Shown here one piece after another: positions 27,108 to 36,036 of a stretch of DNA of 64,000 nucleotides (within the stretch, counting starts at the first letter, position 1; each line of letters starts with the position of its first letter). Source of the DNA: Lysinibacillus sp. OF-1 (lineage in GTDB: Bacteria > Bacillota > Bacilli > Bacillales_A > Planococcaceae); NCBI RefSeq assembly GCF_028356935.1, contig NZ_CP102798.1:744001-808000 (forward strand), in the 5' to 3' direction. The notes beneath the pieces are model-generated. The model had not been told where the DNA came from, ran no database searches, and saw nothing but the letters and a program-made list of their open reading frames with translations. Made by a program: the position numbers and the translations under genes.

Positions 27108-28925
27108 ATGGCTAGTAACAGTAATCAGATTTTGGTTAGAAATGAAGTACCCGCAGAATTAACATGGCGCTTAGAGGATATCTTTGCAACAGATAAAGCT
27201 TGGGAAGAGGAATTGAAGGAAGTTGCAGAGCTTGCTAAACAAGCACCGAGCTATGCAGGTACTTTAAATAATGGGGCAGAGGCATTATTAACAGCTTTAC
27301 AATATCATGATCATCTATATGAGCGTGCGATGAAGCTCTACACATATGCCCATATGCGCTATGATCAAGATACAACAAATAGCTTTTATCAAGATATGAA
27401 CAGTCGCATTCAAACATTGGCAACTAGTATCTCAGCTGGTCTTTCATATTTAACACCAGAGATTTTAGCATTAAGTGAAGAAACAATTGAAGGCTACTTA
27501 GCAGAAAATCAAGACCTACAATTATATAAGCAATCTTTAAAAGAAATTACAATGGCACGTCCACATGTATTACCAGCTGAGCAGGAGGCATTGCTAGCGC
27601 AAATGTCTGAGGTAACGGGTACAGCTTCTAATACATTCAGTATGTTAAACAATGCGGACATGGTTTTCCCTTATGTGAAAAATGAAGAGGGAGAGGAAGT
27701 ACAACTTACACATGGTAACTATATTAAGTTTTTAGAGAGCAAAGATCGCTCAGTGCGTGAAGGTGCATTTAAAGCTATGTACGAAGCATATGGCAAGTTT
27801 AAAAATACGTTCTCGGCAACGCTAACGGGTAATGTGAAGAAGCATAATGTGAGTGCTCGTATTCGTCATTATGATTCTGCACGCCATGCAGCCATGTCTA
27901 ATAATTTCATTCCAGAAAATGTGTATGATCAATTAGTTGAAACAATTCATAAGTATTTACCAGCTATGCAGCGTTATATTTCATTACGTAAGCAATTATT
28001 AGGTGTAGACGAATTGCATATGTGGGATTTATTTGCACCACTTGTTAAAGAAGTGGAAATGAAAGTCACTTATGATGAAGCGAAAGATATTTTAGTGAAA
28101 GCACTAGCTCCATTAGGCGAGGAATATCAAAGCATCGTCCAAAGTGGATTGGATAACCGTTGGGTTGATGTATTAGAGAATAAAGGGAAACGTAGTGGAG
28201 CCTACTCATCAGGCGCGTATGGTACGAATCCGTATATTTTAATGAATTGGCAAGACAATGTGAATAATCTATTTACATTAGCGCATGAATTTGGCCATAG
28301 TGTTCACAGCTATTATTCACGTAACAATCAGCCATTCGTTTATGGAGATTATTCTATTTTTGTCGCAGAGGTTGCTTCAACATGTAATGAAGAGTTATTA
28401 AATGACTATTTACTAAAAACAATTGATGACCCTCAACAAAAAATTTACTTATTAAATCATTGGTTAGATGGTTTCAGAAGTACGGTATTCAGACAAACAA
28501 TGTTTGCAGAGTTTGAACATCTTATTCATCAAATGGATAAGAACGGTGAGTCATTAACAGCTGATCGTTTAACTGAAGTTTATTATGAACTAAACAAAAA
28601 ATACTTCGGCGATGATATGATTGTAGATGAGGAAATTGGCTTAGAATGGGCTCGTATTCCACACTTCTACTATAATTACTATGTTTATCAATATGCGACT
28701 GGTAAATCAGCCGCTACAGCATTGAGTAAACAAATTTTAGAGGAGGGGGCACCAGCTGTAGAACGTTATATTAATAACTTCTTAAAAGCTGGATGCTCTG
28801 ATTTCCCAATAGAAGTATTAAAGGCAGCAGGTGTTGATATGAACGTTGCTAAGCCGATTGAAGATGCATGTAAAGTATTTGAAGAGCGTTTAAATGAATT
28901 AGAAAAATTATTGTTGAATAACTAA
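27108..28925 (+). CDS. pepF: oligoendopeptidase F
   Basis: 605-residue M3 metallopeptidase, cytoplasmic, degrading peptides of roughly 7-17 residues. The zinc site is HEFGHSVHSYYS (about residue 389) with the downstream glutamate in FVAEVASTCNEELL. The N-terminal PepF lobe starts RNEVPAELTWRLEDIFATD. ATG 27108 has AAAGGGGG at a workable distance. In B. subtilis the gene is yjbG in the same position, upstream of roxS and yjbH. Confidence 0.96.
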   Translation: MASNSNQILVRNEVPAELTWRLEDIFATDKAWEEELKEVAELAKQAPSYAGTLNNGAEALLTALQYHDHLYERAMKLYTYAHMRYDQDTTNSFYQDMNSRIQTLATSISAGLSYLTPEILALSEETIEGYLAENQDLQLYKQSLKEITMARPHVLPAEQEALLAQMSEVTGTASNTFSMLNNADMVFPYVKNEEGEEVQLTHGNYIKFLESKDRSVREGAFKAMYEAYGKFKNTFSATLTGNVKKHNVSARIRHYDSARHAAMSNNFIPENVYDQLVETIHKYLPAMQRYISLRKQLLGVDELHMWDLFAPLVKEVEMKVTYDEAKDILVKALAPLGEEYQSIVQSGLDNRWVDVLENKGKRSGAYSSGAYGTNPYILMNWQDNVNNLFTLAHEFGHSVHSYYSRNNQPFVYGDYSIFVAEVASTCNEELLNDYLLKTIDDPQQKIYLLNHWLDGFRSTVFRQTMFAEFEHLIHQMDKNGESLTADRLTEVYYELNKKYFGDDMIVDEEIGLEWARIPHFYYNYYVYQYATGKSAATALSKQILEEGAPAVERYINNFLKAGCSDFPIEVLKAAGVDMNVAKPIEDACKVFEERLNELEKLLLNN

Positions 28926-28926
28926 T

Positions 28927-28963
28927 TAAAAGGGCGGTGGGAATATTCCTACTGCTCTTTTTT
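28927..28963 (+). terminator. pepF terminator
   Basis: AAAAGGGCGGTGGGAA pairs with TTCCTACTGCTCTTTT, using three G-U pairs that would be A-C mismatches on the other strand, so it works only in the pepF direction. Confidence 0.85.
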
Positions 28964-29102
28964 ATGTATTGTCCATGTTATTTCAAATGAAAGAATAATG
29001 ATTTTTTTTGATTTCTAAATAGTTTAAAAGTGTGCATCTTGGAAAAATACTGTTTGTAATCGCTTTCTATTTGACAAATTTGTGAATCTAGTATTGGTTG
29101 CA

Positions 29103-29154
29103 TTGCTAAATATATTATTCCATGATAGAGTAATTCTTGTGAAATAAATCACAA
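29103..29154 (+). promoter_or_regulatory. roxS promoter with Rex operator
   Basis: TTGCTA (29103-29108), 17-bp spacer, TAGAGT (29126-29131). TTGTGAAATAAATCACAA (29137-29154) overlaps the expected start and differs from the Rex consensus TTGTGAAnnnnTTCACAA at one base. Rex would repress when NAD+/NADH is high. The inner TGTGA-N6-TCACA also fits an Fnr box, so control by either or both is possible. Confidence 0.8.
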
Positions 29155-29255
29155 AACAAACATACACCCCTTTGTTTGAACGTGAACATTTCTCCCATCC
29201 CCTTTGTGAAAAAGAAGCGTCTCTATCGGTCGAGGATAGAGGCGCTTCTTTGTAT
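29138..29255 (+). ncRNA. roxS: small regulatory RNA RoxS/RsaE
   Basis: About 118 nt. It carries C-rich anti-Shine-Dalgarno stretches, CACCCC (29165-29170) and TCTCCCATCCCC (29191-29202); the latter with surrounding CCTTTGTTTGAACGTGAA is the hallmark of RsaE/RoxS. It ends in a terminator of 15-bp arms (29213-29249) followed by TTTGTATTTT. The position between pepF and yjbH is, from memory, that of S. aureus rsaE. RoxS/RsaE represses translation of central-metabolism and respiratory mRNAs in response to redox state. Confidence 0.87.
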
Positions 29256-29268
29256 TTTGCTTTATCTA

Positions 29269-29734
29269 ACAAAATATCCATAGAATTTATGTGAAAGGTG
29301 AAAATGGATTACCGTTGCAGGCTACTTGCTTTTCTGTGGGCGAGCGCAAAGCCGCTTCCGCCTCGCTATCCCAAGGTAGTCAAGCCTTCCACTTCAACCG
29401 ATAAAAATATTTCTCTTTAGCAATGGTTTTTAAATAAAGGGAAGGTGTTCACTACTCATTTTATGGAGGAGCGGTACGCATCATTTCTCCACATTGAAAA
29501 TAAGAGCCTATCCTTCCTCTAATTATGCTCGTATGAAAGATAAGGAAAAGACACTTTTGCCACATGGTGATTGGAGTGGAGCCAGCGTCACTCCTAGGGG
29601 ATTAGCATCACAACTGATACCTTGGGACGAACGCAGTGGGTGAAGTGACTCGGACGCTGGCGGAACGGAAATCTATCCCAGGCTTTGTGAAAAGGTGTAT
29701 TATTGCTATTGACATGACCTTTTTTCAACAACAT
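29269..29734 (-). repeat. long non-coding repeat element, copy D, reverse orientation and diverged
   Basis: Matches the other copies in reverse: CATCCATAG-like start, GGCTACTTG...GTAGTCAAGCC module, the central TTCTCCACATTGAAAATAAG spacer, the GGAGTGGAGCCAGCG...CGCTGGCGGAACGG module, ending TTTTTTCAACAACAT. It is about 466 bp, with deletions, and the terminal repeat on the roxS side is decayed (TTTATCTAACAAAA). It sits between the convergent roxS and yjbH. The flanking hairpins differ from each other here. Confidence 0.82.
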
Positions 29735-29735
29735 G

Positions 29736-29767
29736 AAAAGGACTCCATCATGAAAGATTGGAGTCCC
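29736..29767 (-). terminator. yjbH terminator
   Basis: GGACTCCA/TGGAGTCC stem (29740-29747 with 29759-29766) followed on the minus strand by TTTT. Confidence 0.8.
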
Positions 29768-29781
29768 TGTCGTTTCTTGTA

Positions 29782-30594
29782 TTATTTAAGACGCCATAAC
29801 GTAGCGTGAGTTGTCTGGATTCGTTCGATTTTTTGTTGTAGCATGCGTTTCTTTAATTCACGCTCTGCTGCTTGCTCTGTAAATGAATAGATAAAAGCTA
29901 TTTCATTTGTAGAAAGTGTATGGAATTTAGAAAATAAGTCCTCTATTGATGGTAATGGCTGACGGACAAGCTGTTCGTTCAGCATTTCTTGTAAAATATG
30001 TTCATAAACTTCATAGGAATAGCTACCGCTGACTTTTAGTCCTTCATCTTCAATACATTCATTGAAAAACACGATACTAGGGACTTCGTCAACTTCCATT
30101 TCACGTTTAATATATAAATCGCATTGGAAAGCTCGTGCTGCTTCCTTTGAGCCAAAGTCGACAGTGAATTCATTCATGTCTAGTTGAACATCCTCTGCAA
30201 TTTTTAAAAGCGTTGCATAGGAGTTTACATCTTGGTGGTTTAGTAATACATATTCTTGTAGTTTCGACAAATAGCGTGCACCTGCACGTTTTCCCTGTAG
30301 TTCGGCTGCTTTAATAGCAATTGAAGGTAAGACAGGGTGATTAATATCAAGTTCGACTCCCGAGATACAACCTTTGACACGTTTACTTAAGCAATTTAAA
30401 GAAGTAAGCTCTGTGCTTAAAACAAAGCGCCACGTGAAATAGTGGTTGTATTCAAGCTGTAATTTACGAAGAGTTGCTTGCATACTGAAAGCTTCAGGGC
30501 AAAGTGGATCTACGAAAATATACAATTCAATAGGCTTGTTGGCAGTAGAAATCGTCGGCGTTGGCTCTTGCAGCAACATTTGAATATTATTCAC
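29782..30594 (-). CDS. yjbH: ClpXP adaptor YjbH (SpxH), DsbA-like
   Basis: 270 residues with a thioredoxin/DsbA-like fold; delivers Spx to ClpXP. The N-terminus IELYIFVDPLCPEAFSMQ aligns with the Cys-containing DsbA-like start of YjbH (Bacillus usually has CxxC-type or Cys-rich motifs here, and only one Cys is visible). GTG 30594 overlaps the end of yjbI and has GAGGGGGAA upstream, so it is preferred over ATG 30618 or 30612. Translational coupling with yjbI is likely. Its target Spx is encoded 5 kb away. Confidence 0.9.
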   Translation of the reverse strand: MNNIQMLLQEPTPTISTANKPIELYIFVDPLCPEAFSMQATLRKLQLEYNHYFTWRFVLSTELTSLNCLSKRVKGCISGVELDINHPVLPSIAIKAAELQGKRAGARYLSKLQEYVLLNHQDVNSYATLLKIAEDVQLDMNEFTVDFGSKEAARAFQCDLYIKREMEVDEVPSIVFFNECIEDEGLKVSGSYSYEVYEHILQEMLNEQLVRQPLPSIEDLFSKFHTLSTNEIAFIYSFTEQAAERELKKRMLQQKIERIQTTHATLWRLK

Positions 30595-30994
30595 GTAACA
30601 ATTCCCCCTCATCGTCATTTGGCGTATTAACCATGTGATGAGCTGTTAATACTAAACGTTGATAATAAGTTTCACGGAACTTCCCTTCCAAACCTACCTC
30701 ATCCATTGCTTCTGACATACACTCTAGCCAAGCTTGAGCACGGTCAGGTGTAATCGGAAAATTCATGTGACGTGCACGCATCATTGGATGTCCATGTTCC
30801 TCAGTAAAGAGATTTGGTCCACCTAAATACTGTGTTTGAAATTGAATTTGCTTACGGGCTGTCTCTGTTAAATCCTTTGGAAAGATTGGAATAAGATCAG
30901 GATGCTGAGCCACTCTTTTATAGAACGCGTGAATGAGTTCTGACAGTTTTTCAGCTCCCAGCTCCTCATAAGGAACAGTGTATTTTCGACTCAT
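30587..30994 (-). CDS. yjbI: truncated hemoglobin YjbI (group II)
   Basis: 135-residue 2-on-2 globin, HbO type. Proximal His lies in RARHMNFPI (about residue 76), with FYKRVAQHPDL (helix B/E region), QYLGGP and the conserved Trp in AQAWLECM (about 89), typical of group II. ATG 30994 follows AAAGGAG about eleven bases upstream. First gene of a yjbI-yjbH pair, an arrangement shared with B. subtilis and linked to redox and nitrosative stress. Confidence 0.93.
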   Translation of the reverse strand: MSRKYTVPYEELGAEKLSELIHAFYKRVAQHPDLIPIFPKDLTETARKQIQFQTQYLGGPNLFTEEHGHPMMRARHMNFPITPDRAQAWLECMSEAMDEVGLEGKFRETYYQRLVLTAHHMVNTPNDDEGELLRE

Positions 30995-30995
30995 A

Positions 30996-31345
30996 GGTTA
31001 TATGCTCCTTTAATTCTTCTTTATATCTTAAAGTATCATTTTATCGCATTCAGCAAGTGTTCAAACGACTGCTGAATCTAGAACACCGTCAAAAAGCGCT
31101 ACGCCTGTGGCAATGAAAGTGTTGCCACAGAGCCCTCCGGCAGTTGTCGCAGGACGTGACTTTCTTAGGTTAACTTCTACTTTTCTGCTCGGAAAAATCT
31201 AGACACATCGTTAGCGGCAATTAAGCCGAAGCGTTATTGATATACTTGTCATCCTCAAAATGTGAATTTCTTGTGACTACCTTCATTCTATCAACGTCTT
31301 TTCGTTAACACAAACAAAGAGCTCTTTCGAATTGTTGTTCGCTAA
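30996..31345. other. geneless interval between yjbI and cwlQ
   Basis: About 350 bases. A hairpin CTGTGGCAA...TTGCCACAG (about 31101-31127) is the only clear structure; no gene or known RNA is recognised. The yjbI promoter should lie near 31040-31070. Confidence 0.4.
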
Positions 31346-31352
31346 AATAGCA

Positions 31353-31380
31353 CAAATTTCACCACAATGGGTGAAATTTG
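31353..31380 (-). terminator. cwlQ terminator
   Basis: CAAATTTCACC pairs exactly with GGTGAAATTTG, followed on the minus strand by TGCTATTTT. Confidence 0.75.
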
Positions 31381-31413
31381 TTGGAAAAAGTATGGATAAA
31401 AGGAAAGATGCGA

Positions 31414-32208
31414 TTACACTGTGTAGTAATTCATCACTTTTTTGACATAATTCTGTGTTTCTTTGAAAGGAGGAATCCCTCCATATTTCGTAACGCGAGA
31501 CGCGCCAGCATTGTAGGCTGCTAAAGCTAGTGTAGGGTCATTATTAAATTTATCTAGCATTTGACGCAAATATTTTGCCCCAGCCATAATGTTTTGCTCT
31601 GGGTCAAAAGCGTTTGTCACGCCTAAATATTGTGCTGTTGTGGGCATTAATTGCATTAAGCCCTGCGCTCCTGCATGACTCACTACAGTTGGATTAAAAT
31701 TAGATTCTTGCTTGATGACAGCCGCAATAAGCTTTTCGGGTACCTGATAAGTAGCGGCAGCTTTTTCGATAATAGCGGCATATTGATTGGCTCCTGTTAG
31801 TGAATTGGCGTACGCTGTAGAGCCTATAACATCATCTGAAACATAAGAATCAAGCTTTGTGCCAGTATAGTTGTTTGCTAAAGCTTGTTTGACAGATTCA
31901 GGGATAAACACAGCATTAGAGCCTTGATAAAGCAATGATTCGAGTGAGCTACCTTCTGAATTATTGGCTAACATTGTCAGCTGATTGACGAAATCTGAAT
32001 GATTTGCTGTTCCAGAAGCAAATAAGCTAGACAATTTGGCATTGCTTGCTGTCGATGCTTCTCCTAATAATTCATTAATCATGTCAGAAAAAATAGAATT
32101 ATTGTCTGTCAGATTGTTTGTTGATGCATTTTCGGTAGCTCCAAGTGTTTGCAATGCTTGAATTTCTAGTAAAGATTTTAGTGATTGAATATCCAAGGAG
32201 TCAGTCAC
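31414..32208 (-). CDS. cwlQ: lytic transglycosylase, CwlQ/YjbJ-like
   Basis: 264-residue murein hydrolase. The C-terminal SLT domain (about residues 142-264) carries the catalytic Glu in VIKQESNFNP, then GAQGLMQLMP and LALAAYNAG, the complete SLT signature. The N-terminal 140 residues are low-complexity (Ser/Asn/Leu rich). No signal peptide is visible, as in B. subtilis CwlQ, so the export route is unclear. Its synteny with yjbK and yjbI supports the name. The N-terminal half is longer than in B. subtilis (181 residues in total there). Confidence 0.88.
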   Translation of the reverse strand: MTDSLDIQSLKSLLEIQALQTLGATENASTNNLTDNNSIFSDMINELLGEASTASNAKLSSLFASGTANHSDFVNQLTMLANNSEGSSLESLLYQGSNAVFIPESVKQALANNYTGTKLDSYVSDDVIGSTAYANSLTGANQYAAIIEKAAATYQVPEKLIAAVIKQESNFNPTVVSHAGAQGLMQLMPTTAQYLGVTNAFDPEQNIMAGAKYLRQMLDKFNNDPTLALAAYNAGASRVTKYGGIPPFKETQNYVKKVMNYYTV

Positions 32209-32224
32209 CTTCCTTTTTATACTA

Positions 32225-32812
32225 TTATGAATTTTGTGCTTGTAGAGCTTTCATAAAGCGGGCTATTTTTTTATCTGTAGCCTGTTTTTTAATTCCGTAT
32301 TGCTGTAAAAATTCGTCGAAAATTGTATTTCCTTTTATTGCATCTTTTGCTTCATATTCTACCTCATAATCGTCGCACTGCAAATAGTAAGAATGGTCAA
32401 AAACAAGAAGCCCCTCTTTATAAGGAATTTCGACACGATCTGTAGTGAGTGAGCCAAATACTTGTAATTGTTCTAAAGGAATACTGTGGCTGGCTAATTT
32501 TTTTGCTACTTCTTGAGCAAAAAAGCCTTTACCATCAAGCATTTGCTGTGCCTGTACTGCAGTTAATTCATCTGTTGTTTCAAGATGAGCATGCTCGGTA
32601 TTTTTCTCTTTGAGTGTACATTCGTAATAATCACCAATTTGTCTAATTCGCAGCCCGCTTTGCAGTTGACGAATGGCCTGTGTAGGCGTGTCAAAATAAT
32701 GATTTACTTGTCGATGAATAGCATTTTGGCTAATGTGGAAGTCTTGTAACAATTGCTCGTATTGTTGTTTTGTTAATAGATTTTTAAACTCAATTTCAAT
32801 TTCTTGTGTCAT
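32225..32812 (-). CDS. yjbK: CYTH domain protein YjbK
   Basis: 195-residue CYTH (triphosphate tunnel) protein. The N-terminal ExExK signature reads EIEIEFK (residues 4-10), followed by HYFDTP, LRIRQIGD, YECTLKEK and the acidic strand YEVEYEAKD. CYTH proteins bind polyphosphates and hydrolyse triphosphates; the specific role of YjbK is not settled. ATG 32812 has only a weak binding site. Directly upstream of cwlQ with a 16-base gap, so probably one transcript, and divergent from yjbL-yjbM. Confidence 0.9.
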   Translation of the reverse strand: MTQEIEIEFKNLLTKQQYEQLLQDFHISQNAIHRQVNHYFDTPTQAIRQLQSGLRIRQIGDYYECTLKEKNTEHAHLETTDELTAVQAQQMLDGKGFFAQEVAKKLASHSIPLEQLQVFGSLTTDRVEIPYKEGLLVFDHSYYLQCDDYEVEYEAKDAIKGNTIFDEFLQQYGIKKQATDKKIARFMKALQAQNS

Positions 32813-32938
32813 TTATATTCACCTATTTAATTTTTTATTTTTCATTCGTTGTTTCGCTTGATTTAGTATTTACACACTGCAACTATTTACCCTGTGTGAT
32901 AAAATAAGAGGAAGAGTACAACGAAAAGGGGAACCGCA

Positions 32939-33322
32939 GTGCGTAAAATTTATACAATAGAAACATCGAATTTTGAACAAGATCAACTTCATTTTAGTTT
33001 AAACGACAATGAAGTAAATTTACAGTTAAAACCTGCTGGACAACTCATTGCAGATTCAGATGAGTTTGCATTTATTTATTTACTTGATGCAGGCGAAGAC
33101 TATCATTACTTGCGTTTTCCACCGAGTAGTTGGGAGAATCTTGTACATATTTTACAAAAAAAGAAAGATCCAATACTACGAATAGGTGAAGAAGAGATTG
33201 AGCTGACAAATTTCTACGATGAATTGGAAATGCTCGTGTATAATATTGAAGGAAATTACAATTACGGGGCAGAATTTGTCCAAACCGTGGAACAACACTT
33301 TCAGGCAATTCTTGCTGAATAG
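32939..33322 (+). CDS. yjbL: UPF0738 protein YjbL
   Basis: 127 residues, matching the UPF0738/YjbL family by length, composition and place. GTG 32939 has AAAAGGGGA seven bases upstream. Acidic, soluble, with aromatic-rich stretches YHYLRFPPSSWENL (about residue 57) and EGNYNYGAEF (about 105). The function is unknown; the fixed place before the small alarmone synthetase suggests coexpression only. Confidence 0.82.
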   Translation: MRKIYTIETSNFEQDQLHFSLNDNEVNLQLKPAGQLIADSDEFAFIYLLDAGEDYHYLRFPPSSWENLVHILQKKKDPILRIGEEEIELTNFYDELEMLVYNIEGNYNYGAEFVQTVEQHFQAILAE

Positions 33323-33378
33323 AAAGACAAAACGAACAGACGGTGGTGTTCGATACCGAATGTCGGGAGGTTTTTACA

Positions 33379-34050
33379 ATGGGACAATGGGAAATATTTT
33401 TAAGTCCTTATAAACAAGCAGTAGACGAGTTAAAAGTAAAATTAAAAGGCATGCGTTCGCAATTTGGTATTGTTAATGCCAATTCACCAATTGAATTTGT
33501 AACAGGACGTGTTAAGCCTTTAGCAAGTATATATGATAAAACATTAGAAAAAGGATTAGCTTTTGAGCCCTCTAAACAACTTGGTGATGAACTTGGTGAT
33601 ATCGCCGGCCTTCGGATTATGTGTCAATTTGTTGATGATATCGCAACGGTAACAGAGCTTATTCGTCAGCGTAAAGATATGCGTGTAGTGGAAGAACGCG
33701 ATTATATTACACATAATAAGCCAAGTGGTTACCGCTCCTACCATATGATCGTGGAATATCCTGTTGAAACGATTCAAGGAAAAAAAGTAGTGTTAGCCGA
33801 AATCCAAATTCGAACACTAGCCATGAATTTCTGGGCATCTATTGAACACTCTTTAAATTATAAATATAAGGGCATGTTCCCAGAGGAAATTAAAAATCGT
33901 TTACAAAGTGCAGCAGAGGCAGCATTTCGATTGGATGAGGAAATGTCATTGATTCGTAGTGAAATTCAAGAGGCACAGGCCTACTTTAGCGAATACAAAG
34001 AAGCATCGAATCCTAATTTACTAACAGAGAAGGAGCGTGACGCCCAATGA
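33379..34050 (+). CDS. yjbM: small alarmone synthetase YjbM (RelQ/SasB)
   Basis: 223-residue (p)ppGpp synthetase without a hydrolase domain. Synthetase motifs: DIAGLRI (about residue 75), [17 protein letters not shown] (about 112-130) and [22 protein letters not shown] (about 148-170) with the catalytic Glu. ATG 33379 is chosen because GGGAGG lies at 33365-33370; the open frame starts at 33343. Overlaps nadK by four bases, so the genes are translationally coupled. Confidence 0.95.
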   Translation: MGQWEIFLSPYKQAVDELKVKLKGMRSQFGIVNANSPIEFVTGRVKPLASIYDKTLEKGLAFEPSKQLGDELGDIAGLRIMCQFVDDIATVTELIRQRKDMRVVEERDYITHNKPSGYRSYHMIVEYPVETIQGKKVVLAEIQIRTLAMNFWASIEHSLNYKYKGMFPEEIKNRLQSAAEAAFRLDEEMSLIRSEIQEAQAYFSEYKEASNPNLLTEKERDAQ

Positions 34051-34841
34051 AATTTTCGATTCAATCACGTAGAGATGCACAATCTAACGAGCTAATGGAG
34101 CTAGCTAAAACTTATTTACAGGATTTTGGCTTAACTTATGATGAGGAAACACCAGAAATCGTTGTTTCTATTGGAGGAGACGGCACGCTTTTGCATGCCT
34201 TTCATCGATATTCTCATTTGTTAGACCAAGTAGCATTCGTTGGTATTCATACGGGGCATTTAGGGTTTTATGCGGATTGGAAGCCATCTGAATTAGAAAA
34301 ATTAGTTTTATCCATTGCTAAAAAAGACTTTAATGTTGTGGAGTATCCACTTTTAGAAGTAAAAGTAGAGCATCACAATGCCGATTCGAATACGTACCTA
34401 GCGTTAAATGAAGCAACAATCAAATCGCCAGATGTAACACTTGTTATGGATGTCGAGCTGAACGGCAATCAATTTGAGCGTTTCCGTGGAGATGGTCTAT
34501 GTGTATCAACGCCTTCTGGTAGTACGGCTTATAATAAAGCACTTGGTGGGGCAATTATCCATCCTACATTAGCGGCACTACAAGTCACTGAAATTGCATC
34601 CATTAATAATCGTGTTTTCAGAACAGTAGGATCACCATTAATATTACCAGCACACCATCATTGTGTGTTACGTCCGGTAAATGAACAGAACTTTAATATG
34701 ACCGTCGATCACTTGCAAATTACACAAGGTGATGTCAAGGCTATTGCATTTAATGTAGCAAATGAAAAAGTACGTTTTGCCCGTTTCCGACCATTCCCAT
34801 TTTGGGAGCGCGTGCATGAATCTTTCGTCGCTAATGAATAA
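34047..34841 (+). CDS. nadK: NAD kinase
   Basis: 264-residue ATP-NAD kinase making NADP, similar in size to B. subtilis PpnKA/NadF (266). [13 protein letters not shown] (about residue 44) holds the GGDG motif with the catalytic Asp; NE-A motif is [10 protein letters not shown] (about 118), and [15 protein letters not shown] (about 150) completes the family pattern. ATG 34047 overlaps the yjbM stop; AAGGAG lies at about 34029. The C-terminal codons overlap the next gene. Confidence 0.96.
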   Translation: MKFSIQSRRDAQSNELMELAKTYLQDFGLTYDEETPEIVVSIGGDGTLLHAFHRYSHLLDQVAFVGIHTGHLGFYADWKPSELEKLVLSIAKKDFNVVEYPLLEVKVEHHNADSNTYLALNEATIKSPDVTLVMDVELNGNQFERFRGDGLCVSTPSGSTAYNKALGGAIIHPTLAALQVTEIASINNRVFRTVGSPLILPAHHHCVLRPVNEQNFNMTVDHLQITQGDVKAIAFNVANEKVRFARFRPFPFWERVHESFVANE

Positions 34842-35739
34842 TATGGATACAAGGTTTACATTGCACTTTGTGGCTGATAAAGAGGGGCAATTATTACGAG
34901 AAGCCCTTCAGGAATGGCGTATATCCAAGAAAGCCTTAACCGCCATTAAGTTTGATGGTGGCTTATTAACAGTCAATGGTGTCGAACGTAATGTGAGACA
35001 TGTCCTTCAAGAGGGTGACTGTGTGGGAGTGACATTTCCTCCTGAGGAAAGAAGTGACGGTCTTGCTATTGAGCATGGTGATTTAACCATCGTATTTGAG
35101 GATGATGCAATTTTAGTGCTTGATAAACCAGCTCACCAGAGTACAATTCCCTCAAGAGAGCATCCAACCAAAAGCATTGCAAATTTAGTTTGTGGCTATT
35201 TTGAGCAACAAGGATTAGCTTCCACAGCCCACATAGTTACAAGGTTAGATCGAGATACATCAGGCTTACTCTGTATTGCCAAGCATGCGCACATTCATCA
35301 TTTAACAGGGCTTGCTCAGCGTAGTAGAAACATTTCAAGGCAATATGAGGCGATTGTGCATGGCCATGTCGAACAAAATTTTCAATCCATTGTGGCTCCT
35401 ATAGGGCGTAAAGTGACGAGTATTATTGAAAGAGAAGTACGAGAAGATGGGCAATATGCACATACAGATGTAACCGTGCTAAAGCGGTTTTTACTTGATG
35501 CTGAACCAGTGACATATGTACGATTGCAATTGCATACAGGACGTACACATCAAATTCGCGTACACATGGCGTACCTTGGGCATCCACTTGTTGGTGATGA
35601 CCTTTATGGTGGAAGCCGTCATTTGATTGATCGACAAGCACTACATTGTGTCTCCTTAAGTATGGAGCATCCATTGACCGGTAGGCCATTACACTTTACA
35701 AGTATGTTAAATGAAGACATGCAGAGATTATTGAAGTAG
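34816..35739 (+). CDS. yjbO: RluA/RluD-family pseudouridine synthase, YjbO-like
   Basis: 307 residues. The catalytic Asp is in [11 protein letters not shown] (about residue 140), the RluA/RluD motif; [30 protein letters not shown] (about 235-265) is the second signature. An S4-like N-terminus ([20 protein letters not shown]) is present. Start choice: ATG 34816 with GGGAG at 34804-34808, overlapping nadK; ATG 34834 or 34843 are alternatives. The modified RNA site cannot be told from sequence. Last gene of the yjbL-yjbM-nadK-yjbO run. Confidence 0.92.
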   Translation: MNLSSLMNNMDTRFTLHFVADKEGQLLREALQEWRISKKALTAIKFDGGLLTVNGVERNVRHVLQEGDCVGVTFPPEERSDGLAIEHGDLTIVFEDDAILVLDKPAHQSTIPSREHPTKSIANLVCGYFEQQGLASTAHIVTRLDRDTSGLLCIAKHAHIHHLTGLAQRSRNISRQYEAIVHGHVEQNFQSIVAPIGRKVTSIIEREVREDGQYAHTDVTVLKRFLLDAEPVTYVRLQLHTGRTHQIRVHMAYLGHPLVGDDLYGGSRHLIDRQALHCVSLSMEHPLTGRPLHFTSMLNEDMQRLLK

Positions 35740-35754
35740 TCTTTGACTGATAGA

Positions 35755-35795
35755 AAGGAGATGTTCGCACAAACGGGCATCTCCTTATCATTTTT
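35755..35795 (+). terminator. yjbO terminator
   Basis: AAGGAGATG pairs with CATCTCCTT, then TATCATTTTT. Confidence 0.85.
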
Positions 35796-35820
35796 GATGT
35801 AATAACAGTGTATAGGAAGT

Positions 35821-35918
35821 ATCTGTACACCGACTTCATAAAATTAATGTATAGTAAAATAGAAATCGTCATGATTTTACGCTTAAAATCAAATTTTATA
35901 AAAATCTGTACACCGACT
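35821..35918 (+). repeat. 15-bp direct repeats upstream of mgtE
   Basis: ATCTGTACACCGACT occurs exactly twice, at 35821-35835 and 35904-35918, 83 bases apart, and each copy contains the palindrome TGTACA. They precede a likely promoter (TTGCAG about 35943, 18 bp, TATTAT). Regulatory sites are possible. The Mg2+ M-box that precedes mgtE in B. subtilis is not seen. Confidence 0.6.
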
Positions 35919-36036
35919 CTGATGGATAACTTAAAAAAGGGTTTGCAGAAAAGGTATAATACACTCTATTATATAGAAGGTAGATTTACGGCATTGCCCG
36001 TAAAGATGATTGAAAGCTCGGAAGGAGGGGACAAGC

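Noticed and set aside
29138-29153. Fnr box as the sole reading of TGTGA-N6-TCACA
   Set aside because: The extended 18-base palindrome fits Rex better and the RNA is RoxS, known to be Rex-controlled; Fnr is kept only as a possible extra input.
29024-29281. Minus-strand open frame of 85 codons antisense to the roxS region
   Set aside because: It covers the RoxS RNA and its promoter, lacks a ribosome binding site and has no recognisable protein features.
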